NCBI GenBank assembly: GCA_022841795.1 | Contig: JALHQU010000002.1 | Location: forward strand, 37,487 to 101,486 | DNA length: 64,000 nt | Reading direction: 5' to 3' | Origin: Fimbriiglobus sp. | GTDB taxonomy: Bacteria; Planctomycetota; Planctomycetia; Gemmatales; Gemmataceae | Part shown: positions 52,592 to 61,105 of the stretch, piece by piece | How the letters are laid out: every line of letters starts with the position of its first letter | How positions within the stretch are numbered: the first letter of the stretch is position 1 | Notes under the pieces: model-generated | Told to the model about the DNA's origin: nothing | Database searches by the model: none | What the model saw: the letters and a program-made list of their open reading frames with translations, nothing else | Position numbers and translations under genes: made by a program

Positions 52592-53890
52592 TCAGCGGCT
52601 GAGCGGGATGACCTGGAGATTCTTGAACTCGGCCGGCTGCCGCTGGAGGCGGTGCGGGCCGTCCACGAACGCCCACGGGAGTGTGTGATACCACTTCGCC
52701 CCGGTGGTCGGGTCCGGCACCTGCTGGATGCCGGTCATCTCGTACCGGCCGTCCGCGTCGGTGGTGCCACGGGCCAGGGCGCGGAACCGCCCCTTCGGGA
52801 GGACCACGTCCGCCAGCGGATCGTCGAGCGGGTCGAACGACTTGTCCGGGTTCAGCCGCACCGGGCGGGCGAGCAGGGCCACCTGCACCCCGGCCAGCGG
52901 CATCCCGTCCGGGCCGATCACCCGCCCGCGGATGGTGACGGTCTTCGCATCCTTGTCGGCAACCGCCGCGGCCGCCCCGGACACCACCGCCGGGTCGTCG
53001 TCGGCCGTGATCGCCGCCACCGGCACCGGCTTCGCCCCGAACCCGCCCAGCCCGATCCAGGCGGCCACCCCGCCGGCGATCAGCACCGCCGCAATTCCAC
53101 CAGCCCACGCGGCCGTCGTCGTCAGCCGGCCGAGTCGTTCGCCGTTCACCAGGGCGGTCACGGCCGCCGACGCGGGCAGCTCGCCGCCGGCATACTTGGC
53201 CGCCGCCTGGGCGGTGGCCTGGGCCAGCGGCGGCGGGGTGGCGGTCGCGGAGGCCGCGGTGAGTACCGCCGCCAGGGCCACCAGCGACAGCGTCACCCCG
53301 CGGACCACCAGCCGGTCGCGGAGCAAATCCAGCCCGGCCTTCAGCCGCCGCTCCAGCGTCCGTGGGTGGACGCCGAGCTGCTCGGCCGCCTGGTCGTGGG
53401 TCAGCCCGCTCAGGTAGCACAGCACCACCGGCCGTTGATACCGATCCGGCAGGCGGTGCAGCTCGTCGTCCACCACCCGCCCGGCCTCCCGCCCGGCGAG
53501 GTCGGCGGTCGGGTCGCTCGGGGTGGCCATGGGCTTCGCCTGTCGGAGTTCGCGGGCCAGCCGGCGGGCGGCCGTGCGGCGGGCGAACCGGGCGACGCGG
53601 CAGGCGGTGCCGTACAGCCACGCCCCGACCGCCACGTTCCGCCGCACCACCCCGGCCGCATCGCGAGCGAGTACCAGGAAGGTGGCCTGGAAGGCGTCCT
53701 CGGCGTCGGCCGTGTTGCCCAGGATCCGCCGGCACACGCCGTACACCATCCCGCCGTGCTCGCCCACCACCGCGGCGAACGCCGCCTCGCTCCGGTCGGC
53801 CAGGAAGCGGGCCAACGCCGGGCCGGACGCGTCCGCGGTCGCGGACACGCGGTCGGCCGTCCCGCCGGGCGTGTGGTTGTCGGTCGTCAT
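52592..53890 (-). CDS. ECF sigma factor with membrane helix and carboxypeptidase-regulatory-like tail
   Basis: A 432-aa protein. Sigma region 2 covers about residues 30-100 ([20 protein letters not shown], with [11 protein letters not shown]). Region 4 lies near 160-200 ([20 protein letters not shown]). A membrane helix follows near 250-275 ([20 protein letters not shown]), and the C-terminus has a carboxypeptidase regulatory-like domain ([20 protein letters not shown], then [12 protein letters not shown]). ATG 53890. Such sigma-plus-tail fusions are planctomycete features, allowing signal sensing across the membrane. Confidence 0.87.
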   Translation of the reverse strand: MTTDNHTPGGTADRVSATADASGPALARFLADRSEAAFAAVVGEHGGMVYGVCRRILGNTADAEDAFQATFLVLARDAAGVVRRNVAVGAWLYGTACRVARFARRTAARRLARELRQAKPMATPSDPTADLAGREAGRVVDDELHRLPDRYQRPVVLCYLSGLTHDQAAEQLGVHPRTLERRLKAGLDLLRDRLVVRGVTLSLVALAAVLTAASATATPPPLAQATAQAAAKYAGGELPASAAVTALVNGERLGRLTTTAAWAGGIAAVLIAGGVAAWIGLGGFGAKPVPVAAITADDDPAVVSGAAAAVADKDAKTVTIRGRVIGPDGMPLAGVQVALLARPVRLNPDKSFDPLDDPLADVVLPKGRFRALARGTTDADGRYEMTGIQQVPDPTTGAKWYHTLPWAFVDGPHRLQRQPAEFKNLQVIPLSR

Positions 53891-54106
53891 GGGTCGTCGG
53901 TCACCCGATCTGTAGGTGCTGTTGCCGTGACAGGGCGACGGGCGGCAGGAATCCGCCATTTTTTTCCGCCGGGCGGGAATCGGATGAAATTCCGGACCGC
54001 GGTGGCGGACGGCGGCGGGCGGGCTTGCTGTCGGGGGTGCGGGAGCAAACCGGCCAGTGTGGACCGGCCGCCCGACACCCGATCACGACACAAGTGGAAC
54101 CCAGCC

Positions 54107-55030
54107 ATGACCCGGAAGAACACGTTCGGCGGCCTGCACCTGCAAACCCTGGAAGCCCGCGAGAACCCGAGCGGGAACGTCGTCGCCTCGCTCATCGGCG
54201 GGCAGTTGAAGATCGACGGCGACGACTTCGGCAACGACATCCGCATCGCCCAGAACGCCACCGGCGTGACCATCACCGGGCGGAACGGCACCACCGTGAA
54301 CGGGCTGGCGTCGGTGCGGTTCGCCGCCACCTCGCTGGAGAAGGCGGAGATCAAGATGAACGCCGGGAACGACGTCCTGGCCATCGCCCGCCTGCGGACC
54401 ACCGCCGACCAGGTGATCGAGCTGGGCGACGGGAACGACCGCGTCAACCTGACCGGGGACGTGACCGGCACGCTGGTGGCCGTCCTCGGCGGGCAGGGCG
54501 ACGACACCGTCAACGGCACCAACCTGACCTCCGACGGGGACATGAGCTTCCAGTTGGAAGACGGCATCGGGCGGGTGAACCTGAACACCGCCACCCTGCT
54601 GAAGAACCTGAGCATCAGCACCAAGGACGCGGCCGACGTGATCACCGCCACCGGGCTGAGCGTGGGCGAAGACCTGAGCATCGAGACGGCGGTGGGCAAC
54701 GACCGGGTGACGCTGTCCGACGTGAGCGTCGGCCGCGGGTTCAGCCTGGCCACCGACCTGGGCGCGGACGTGGTCAGCCTGACCAACTTCACCGCCACCA
54801 ACGCCGACCTCCAGACCGGCGACGGGGACGACACCGTCACCCTGACCGGGGTGGCCGTGACGGAGAACTTCACCCTGTCCGCCGACGGCGGGAACGACAC
54901 CGTGTCCGCCCAGGTGACGGCCGGCAAGGACCTGGTGCTGAACGGCGGCGGCGGGTTCGACACCCTGATCGACCTCGGCTCGTTCGGCCTGGAGAAGACG
55001 GAGGTGATCGAGTTCGAAGTGATCCAGTAA
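54107..55030 (+). CDS. Beta-roll surface protein, paralogue 1
   Basis: A 307-aa protein. It has TLEARENPSGN near residue 15 and no classical signal peptide. The rest is a right-handed beta-roll with repeats of the type 'G-x-D-x-V-x-L-x-x-x-x-x-x-x-x-L-x-I-x-T' (for example GNDRVTLSDVSVGRGFSLAT), as in RTX or pectate-lyase-like structures. A T-tailed hairpin follows the stop. It is the first of three tandem paralogues. Confidence 0.75.
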   Translation: MTRKNTFGGLHLQTLEARENPSGNVVASLIGGQLKIDGDDFGNDIRIAQNATGVTITGRNGTTVNGLASVRFAATSLEKAEIKMNAGNDVLAIARLRTTADQVIELGDGNDRVNLTGDVTGTLVAVLGGQGDDTVNGTNLTSDGDMSFQLEDGIGRVNLNTATLLKNLSISTKDAADVITATGLSVGEDLSIETAVGNDRVTLSDVSVGRGFSLATDLGADVVSLTNFTATNADLQTGDGDDTVTLTGVAVTENFTLSADGGNDTVSAQVTAGKDLVLNGGGGFDTLIDLGSFGLEKTEVIEFEVIQ

Positions 55031-55050
55031 ACGCCCGGTCGAAACACGCG

Positions 55051-55103
55051 GCGGGGTGTGGGCAAGCGGTTCGCCGCCTGCCCGCACCCCGCCTCGCGTT
55101 TTT
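55051..55103 (+). terminator. Terminator after paralogue 1
   Basis: A 14-bp stem with one mismatch (gcggggtgtgggca and tgcccgcaccccgc), an inner small hairpin, and a T5 run at 55099-55103. Confidence 0.75.
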
Positions 55104-55272
55104 CCCCCAGGTCACACCAGTTCCACCCCAAGAACACTTCTCTTTCCCGGCGGTCGGCCCACGCCCGAGTTGCTCCCACCCCTGGCGGGCTGTGCATGCC
55201 AGTTCGCCGCCACCCCGTGCGAATGGTTCGCACGGTCGCCTGTCGTCGCCCATCACAGACGAGGGACATCCG

Positions 55273-56067
55273 ATGACGAGCAACACGACCGCCGGAACGC
55301 GGCTGCGGGCCGAGCGGCTGGAGCAGCGGGAGAACCCGAGCGGCAACGTGGCCGCCAGCTTCGGCGAGGTGCTGGAGCTGCGGGGGGACGAGGCCGGGAA
55401 CAACGTCCTGATCACCCAGGACGCGTCCGGCATCACCGTCGAGGGGCTGAACGGCACCACCATCAACGGCCGGCCGTCGGTGCGGTCGTCGGCCCGGCCG
55501 GAGAAGGTGGACATCCTCCTGTTCGGCGGGGACGACTCGCTCACCACCGTCGGCCTGCGGGCGGCGGTGGACATGAACATCGAGACGGACCAGGGGCGGG
55601 ACACGATCGACCTGTTCGACACGTCGGCCGGGGTGAACATCTCCGTCAAGACGGGCGACGGGTTCGACGTGGTGGCCGCGTCCGGGGTGAGCACCGGCGG
55701 GGACCTGTTCATCGAAACCGGCGAAGGCCGGTCGGCGGTGAACGTGTCCGGCAGCACCGTCGGCAAGACGCTGACGGTGATCGGCGGGCTGAGCGCCGAC
55801 CGGGTGGCGGTGTCGGCCACCACCACCGGCGAAGACCTGAACGTGGAGATGAAGGAGGGCAGCGACCGCGCCGACCTGACCGACGTGCGGGCGGGCAAGA
55901 ACCTGAAGGTGGACGCCGGGGTCGGCAACGACACCGTCGCCGTCACCCGCGTGGTCGCCGCCAGCGACGCCGTGTTCCTCGGCGAGGACGGGTTCGACAC
56001 GTTCATCGACCGCGGCGTGTCCGGCGGCCAGAAGCTGGAGATCAAGGGGTTCGAGCGGTTCAGCTAA
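55273..56067 (+). CDS. Beta-roll surface protein, paralogue 2
   Basis: A 264-aa protein with RLEQRENPSGN near residue 15, and repeats such as GRDTIDLFDTSAGVNISVKT and GNDTVAVTRVVAASDAVFLG. The ending GEDGFDTFIDRGVSGG is shared with the other two. No signal peptide. It is shorter than paralogues 1 and 3 by about two repeats. Terminator at 56092. Confidence 0.75.
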   Translation: MTSNTTAGTRLRAERLEQRENPSGNVAASFGEVLELRGDEAGNNVLITQDASGITVEGLNGTTINGRPSVRSSARPEKVDILLFGGDDSLTTVGLRAAVDMNIETDQGRDTIDLFDTSAGVNISVKTGDGFDVVAASGVSTGGDLFIETGEGRSAVNVSGSTVGKTLTVIGGLSADRVAVSATTTGEDLNVEMKEGSDRADLTDVRAGKNLKVDAGVGNDTVAVTRVVAASDAVFLGEDGFDTFIDRGVSGGQKLEIKGFERFS

Positions 56068-56091
56068 GCAGCAGTAGGCGATAACGCCGGG

Positions 56092-56124
56092 CGGCCGGGT
56101 CTGCGGACCCGGCCGTTTTCGTTT
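56092..56124 (+). terminator. Terminator after paralogue 2
   Basis: A perfect 10-bp stem (cggccgggtc with gacccggccg), loop tgcg, and ttttcgttt tail. Confidence 0.85.
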
Positions 56125-56290
56125 CCCGACACCCCGCCGGCGAATCGTCCGAAACGTCCGAGATTCGTGGCGGGCGGGCGGCGGGGGGGTTGCTCCCGGT
56201 TGCGGAAGGGGATTGGCGAACCGACCAACCCCGAAGCCCACAACCCGGCATCACGGCTCGTTGCCCCACAACCTCCGACAGGAGCTTCCG

Positions 56291-57214
56291 ATGAACGGTC
56301 TGAACACACCTCGCCTGGGTCTGGAGTCGCTGGAACTGCGGGAGAACCCGGCCGGGTTCGTGTCCGCCAGCCTGCTCGGCGGGCAGCTGAGCGTGTTCGG
56401 CGACGGCGGCGACAACAACATCACCGTCACCCAGTCGGCCACCGCCCTCACCATCAGCGGGCAGAACGGCACCCTGGTGAACGGCCAGGCGGCGGTCAGC
56501 TTCGCCTTCCCGTCCATCATCCAGGCCGAGTTCAAGATGGAAGGCGGGAACGACACCGTCGCCATCAGCGGCCTCCGCACCACCCTCGGCGACATCACCG
56601 TCGAGACCATGTCCGGGGACGACGCCGTGACGCTGAACGGGGTGTCGGCCGCGTCCACCCTGAGCGTGAACATGGAGGTGGGCGGCGACTCGTTCTCCGC
56701 CACCGACACCACCGCCGGTGCGGACATGGGCCTGGAAATGGGCGACGGCACCTCGGCCGTCAGCCTGAGCAACGCCCGGGCGAACGGCTCCCTGTCGATC
56801 AGCACCGGGTCGGAGAACGACTGGATCAACATCGGCGGGCTGTTCGTCGGGGCGGACATGGACATCAGCACCGAGAAGGGCGACGACCTGATCAGCATCA
56901 GCGGGGCGGAGGTCCGCGGCGGGGCGTCGTTCAGCACCGACCTGGGGGCGGACAGCGTGTCCCTGAACGGGTTCTCGGCCGGGTCCGACCTGAGCGTGGA
57001 AACCGGCGACGGCAACGACACCGTCAGCCTGACCAACACCTCCACCGCCTTCAACCTCGGCGTGAGCACCGACGCCGGGGACGACACGGTGACGGTGACG
57101 AACGTGCGGGCCGGCGGGGACGCCATCTTCGTCGGCGGGGCCGGGTTCGACGCGTTCGTGAACAACGGCGTGTCGGCCGGCATCTTCCTGGACATCAAAG
57201 AGTTCGAAGTGTAA
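56291..57214 (+). CDS. Beta-roll surface protein, paralogue 3
   Basis: A 307-aa protein with SLELRENPAGF near residue 14 and the same beta-roll repeats (GDDAVTLNGVSAASTLSVNM, GNDTVSLTNTSTAFNLGVST). It ends with GGAGFDAFVNNGVSAG. ATG 56291 follows GGAG. The stop precedes a large hairpin. The three genes arose by tandem duplication. Confidence 0.75.
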   Translation: MNGLNTPRLGLESLELRENPAGFVSASLLGGQLSVFGDGGDNNITVTQSATALTISGQNGTLVNGQAAVSFAFPSIIQAEFKMEGGNDTVAISGLRTTLGDITVETMSGDDAVTLNGVSAASTLSVNMEVGGDSFSATDTTAGADMGLEMGDGTSAVSLSNARANGSLSISTGSENDWINIGGLFVGADMDISTEKGDDLISISGAEVRGGASFSTDLGADSVSLNGFSAGSDLSVETGDGNDTVSLTNTSTAFNLGVSTDAGDDTVTVTNVRAGGDAIFVGGAGFDAFVNNGVSAGIFLDIKEFEV

Positions 57215-57233
57215 CCGCCGGACACTTTTCGCA

Positions 57234-57272
57234 CGGGGTGTCGGGAAACGCGTGAAGTTTCCCGGCACCCCG
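57234..57272 (+). terminator. Hairpin after paralogue 3
   Basis: A 16-bp stem with one mismatch (cggggtgtcgggaaac with gtttcccggcaccccg) and a 7-nt loop (gcgtgaa). Only a short T-run follows (cattttg). Confidence 0.6.
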
Positions 57273-57368
57273 CCGGCATTTTGTGGCGGGCGGGGGGCGG
57301 CGGCGGCAAGATGGTTAGAATTCGTGGCGGTTCCTCGCCCCCTCCCTTGCTCCCGGAAGTGCGCCGAC

Positions 57369-57977
57369 ATGACCGACCAGCCGATCTCGCCGGACGTGCC
57401 GGACGACATGACCGACCACTCGCTGCTCCGGAGGCTGAAGGACGGGCACGAGTCGGCCGCCACCACCCTGTACCACCGGTACGCCGGGCACCTGCGGGCG
57501 CTGGCCGCCCGGCAGAGTTCGGCCGCCCTCTCGGCCCGCATGGACCCGGACGACATCGTGCAGTCGGTGTTCCGCACGTTCTTCCGCCGGGTGGTGACCG
57601 ACCAGTACGACGTGCCGCGGGGGGACGACCTGTGGAAGCTGTTCCTGGTCATCGCCCTGCACAAGATCCGCAACGCCGCCGTCCACCACAAGGCGGCCAA
57701 GCGGGACGTGCGGCAGACCGTTCACGTCGGCGACGTGAAGCCGGTGGCCGAGGCGGTCGGCACCCCGGACGACGTGGACGTGGCCACCCTGCGGATGGTG
57801 ATCGACGACACCCTGGCCGCCCTGCCGGAGTCGTCCCGGGCGATCGTCCGGCTCCGCATCGACGGGCACGAGGTGGCGGACATCGCCGACCAGACCGGGC
57901 GGTCGAAGCGGTCGGTCGAGCGGGTGCTGCAACAGTTCCGTGACCAGCTCCGGGGTTTACTCGATGAGCCCGAATGA
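57369..57977 (+). CDS. ECF sigma factor (planctomycete type)
   Basis: A 202-aa protein with region 2 (LYHRYAGHLRALAARQSSAA, then MDPDDIVQSVFRTFFRRV) and region 4 (LPESSRAIVRLRIDGHEVAD, IADQTGRSKRSVERVLQQF). It belongs to the ECF group paired with Ser/Thr kinases in planctomycetes. ATG 57369. Its 3' end overlaps the kinase start by 14 bp, so they are translationally coupled. The kinase may phosphorylate or otherwise control the sigma factor. Confidence 0.9.
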   Translation: MTDQPISPDVPDDMTDHSLLRRLKDGHESAATTLYHRYAGHLRALAARQSSAALSARMDPDDIVQSVFRTFFRRVVTDQYDVPRGDDLWKLFLVIALHKIRNAAVHHKAAKRDVRQTVHVGDVKPVAEAVGTPDDVDVATLRMVIDDTLAALPESSRAIVRLRIDGHEVADIADQTGRSKRSVERVLQQFRDQLRGLLDEPE

Positions 57978-60930
57978 CGTAGCCCCGGTGCCCGCCGACT
58001 GGCTGAAGGTGGAGGCCGCCGTCGTCGCGTTCGAGGAGGCGTACCGCAAGCACGGGTCCGCCCCGATCGCCGCCCACGCCCCGCCGCCGGGCGACCCGCT
58101 GCACCTGCCGGTGGTCCGCGAGCTGGTGCGGGCCGACCTGGAGTTCGCCTGGGCGGCCGGTCTCCCCCGCCTGGTGGACGACTACCGCGGCCAGTGCCCG
58201 GCCCTGTTCGCCGACCCGGACAGCCTGCGGCAGGTGCTGTTCGAGGAGTACCGCCTCCGCCTCCAGGCCGGCGAGACGGCCGACCCGGCCGGGTACGCCC
58301 GCCGCTACGGCATCAGCGTGACCGGCTGGGCGGCGGGCGACCAGCCGGCCACCCACCCGGAGATCGTGCTGCCGGCCACGGACGCGGGCGCCGCCGCCGA
58401 CCGCTACCCCGAGCCGGGCGAAACGTACCTCGGGTTTCGCATCGTGCGGGAACTCGGCCGCGGGGCGTTCGCCCGCGTGTTCCTGGCCGAGCAGGGGGAC
58501 CTGGCCGGCCGGCCGGTGGCGCTCAAGGTGTCGGACCAGCCGGCCGACGAGCCGCAGACGCTCGCCCGGCTGCAGCACACGAACATCGTGCCGGTGTACT
58601 CCACCCACCGGGTCGGGCGGTTCCAGGCGGTGTGCATGCCGTACTTCGGCGGCACCACCCTGGCCGACGTGCTGACGGCGTTCCGCGACCGCCTGCCGGC
58701 GTCCGGCGAGGGGTTCGTCAGCACCGTCCTGAACCGCCGGTCGGACCCGACGGTGACGGGCGAGGACGCCGCCGGGGTGGAGGCCGGGCCGGGGCCGGCG
58801 GCGAACACCCCGCTCGAACACCTGAGCCACCTGACGCACGTGAACGCCGCCCTGTGGGTGGCGGCCGAGCTGGCCGACGGGCTGGCGCACGCGCACGACC
58901 GCGGGGTGCTGCACCGGGACGTCAAGCCGGCGAACGTGCTGCTGGCGGACGACGGCCGGCCGATGCTGCTCGACTTCAACCTGGCGACCGGGGCGGGCGA
59001 CGACCAGCAGGTGGGCGGCACCCCGTACTACATGTCGCCGGAGCAACTGGTGGCCCTGGCCGGGCTGCCCGGCCGTGTGGACGCGCGGAGCGACGTGTAC
59101 TCGCTCGGCCTCATCCTGTACGAGCTGCTCGCCGGCCGGATGCCGTACCCGCCGCCGACCGGGACGGCGAAGGAGCGGTTCACCCGCCTGCGGGCCGAGC
59201 GGGCGGTCGCCCCGCCGTCCCCGCGGTTGCGGAACCCGGCGGTGTCGCCGGCGGCGGCGGCCGTCGTCGCCAAGTGCCTGGCGCCGGCCGCGGCCGACCG
59301 CTACCAGTCCGCCCACCAGTTGCGGGACGACCTCCGCCGGCAACTGTCCGACCGCCCGCTGCTACACGCCCGCGAGCCGCTGGGCGCCGAACGCATCGCC
59401 AAGTTCGTCCGCCGCAACCCGTGGGTGAAGTCGTCCGCCTTCCTGGGCGGGCTGCTGGCGGTGGTGCTGGCCGTGGCCGTGGCCGTCGCCCTGTACCTGA
59501 TCACCCAGCGGGACGCGGCCAACCGGGCCATCGCCGAGCGGCAGTTCCTGGACGAGGTGGGCGACCACCGGCTCGCCCTGCTGGCCCCGGCGAACGACCG
59601 GCGGAAGGCGGTGACGGTGGACCGTGCCGTCGCCACCCTCAGCCGGTTCGGGTTGCCCGGTGGCGATCCGGCGGCGGTGGCCGGAATGAAACTCGACCCG
59701 GCTCGCTCGCCGGAGGTCCGCCGCGGGCTGGGCGATCTGCACCTGCTGCTGGCCGCCGCCGAAGCCGCCCGCCGCACCCCGGCCGCCCGCGACCGGGCCG
59801 ACGGATGGCTGACCCGCGCCGCAGAGGCGGACGACCCCGCCGCCGAGCGGGCGCGGGCGTTCCGCGAGCGGCTGCGGTTGGGACAGGCGGCCCCCGTCGG
59901 CCCGGACGACATCCTGGATCTACTCGCCCGGAACGAGTACCGGCGGGTGGTGGAGATCCTCGACAAGCGGGCGACGACCGACCTGCGGCCGTTCGAGTGG
60001 GCGGCGAAGGCCCAGTGCCACACCGCCCTCGGTCAGTTCGCCGAGGCCGCCGCGTGCTACACCACCGCCGTCGCCCTGCACGGCCGGCCGAGCTACGACC
60101 TGCTGGCCGGTCGCGGGCGGGCGTTCCTGGAGCTGAAGCGGTACGACCGGGCGGCGGCCGATCTCGACGCCGCCCTCGCCCTCGACCCGGACGGGGTGGA
60201 CGTGCTCATCGACCGGGCGCTCGCCGACCTCGGCGGCGGGCGGTACCGGGAGGCCGTCGCTGGTCTGGACCGAGCGCTCGACCTGTGGCCGACGCACACC
60301 CGCACCCTGTTCATCCGGGCGGAGGCGAAGGCCCGCGGCGGGGACAAGACCGGGGCGGCGGCCGACCGCGCTCGGGCGATGACCGCCGACCCCGGCGACG
60401 ACGACAGTTGGGTGTCCCGCGGGATGGCGAAGCTGGCCGCCGGCGACGCGACCGGGGCGGTGGCCGACTTCGACGCCGCGCTCAAACTCAACCCGCACTC
60501 CCGCGACGCCCGGCTGAACACGGCGGCGGCGCTGGCCGACCACCAGAACCGCACGGCCGAGGCGGTGGCCGTGCTGGACGGGCTGATCGCCGACGACCCG
60601 GATTGTGTGCCCGCCCGCGCCGGCCGCGGGGTGTACCTGGCCCGGCTGGGCAAGCGGGCGGCCGCCCACGCCGACGCCGCCGAGGTGCTGAAACGGGACC
60701 CGCCCGCCCTGTTCCGGTATCAAGTGGCCGGCATCTACGCCCTCACCTCGAAGACCCACCCGGCCGACGCGAACGAAGCGATCCGGTTGCTCGCCTCGGC
60801 GTTCCAGGACCGCACCGGACTGGAGTACGTCGGCAGCGACCCCGATCTCGCCCCGCTCGGGCCGGACGCCGGGTTCCGTAAGCTGGTTGAGGCGGCCCGC
60901 GAACTGGAAACCCGCGCCGGCCGGAAGTGA
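57964..60930 (+). CDS. Ser/Thr protein kinase with TPR domain
   Basis: A 988-aa protein. The kinase domain spans about residues 155-470: glycine loop ELGRGAFARVFLAE, ATP Lys in ALKVSDQ, catalytic HRDVKPANVLL, metal site LLDFNLA (DFN in place of DFG), and APE equivalent MSPEQL. A transmembrane helix lies near 510 (LGGLLAVVLAVAVAVALYLI). The outer half has TPR-like repeats (GQFAEAAACYTTAVALHGRP, RYDRAAADLDAALALDPDG). ATG 57964 overlaps the sigma factor gene. The layout is the standard planctomycete sigma-kinase pair. Confidence 0.92.
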   Translation: MSPNDVAPVPADWLKVEAAVVAFEEAYRKHGSAPIAAHAPPPGDPLHLPVVRELVRADLEFAWAAGLPRLVDDYRGQCPALFADPDSLRQVLFEEYRLRLQAGETADPAGYARRYGISVTGWAAGDQPATHPEIVLPATDAGAAADRYPEPGETYLGFRIVRELGRGAFARVFLAEQGDLAGRPVALKVSDQPADEPQTLARLQHTNIVPVYSTHRVGRFQAVCMPYFGGTTLADVLTAFRDRLPASGEGFVSTVLNRRSDPTVTGEDAAGVEAGPGPAANTPLEHLSHLTHVNAALWVAAELADGLAHAHDRGVLHRDVKPANVLLADDGRPMLLDFNLATGAGDDQQVGGTPYYMSPEQLVALAGLPGRVDARSDVYSLGLILYELLAGRMPYPPPTGTAKERFTRLRAERAVAPPSPRLRNPAVSPAAAAVVAKCLAPAAADRYQSAHQLRDDLRRQLSDRPLLHAREPLGAERIAKFVRRNPWVKSSAFLGGLLAVVLAVAVAVALYLITQRDAANRAIAERQFLDEVGDHRLALLAPANDRRKAVTVDRAVATLSRFGLPGGDPAAVAGMKLDPARSPEVRRGLGDLHLLLAAAEAARRTPAARDRADGWLTRAAEADDPAAERARAFRERLRLGQAAPVGPDDILDLLARNEYRRVVEILDKRATTDLRPFEWAAKAQCHTALGQFAEAAACYTTAVALHGRPSYDLLAGRGRAFLELKRYDRAAADLDAALALDPDGVDVLIDRALADLGGGRYREAVAGLDRALDLWPTHTRTLFIRAEAKARGGDKTGAAADRARAMTADPGDDDSWVSRGMAKLAAGDATGAVADFDAALKLNPHSRDARLNTAAALADHQNRTAEAVAVLDGLIADDPDCVPARAGRGVYLARLGKRAAAHADAAEVLKRDPPALFRYQVAGIYALTSKTHPADANEAIRLLASAFQDRTGLEYVGSDPDLAPLGPDAGFRKLVEAARELETRAGRK

Positions 60931-61105
60931 ATTTCCGGTTACGACCTGTCGGGAATTCCCGTCGCCCGGCAATATTCTGCTGGGCCGGCCGGTTCCGCGG
61001 CGTTTTTCGTGGCGGTCGCCGGCCTACCATCTTGCTCACGTGGTCGCCCACGCCGTGGCCCGCACCGGGTGCGGTACAACCACCCTCCACGTCTGGGGTT
61101 CGGAA

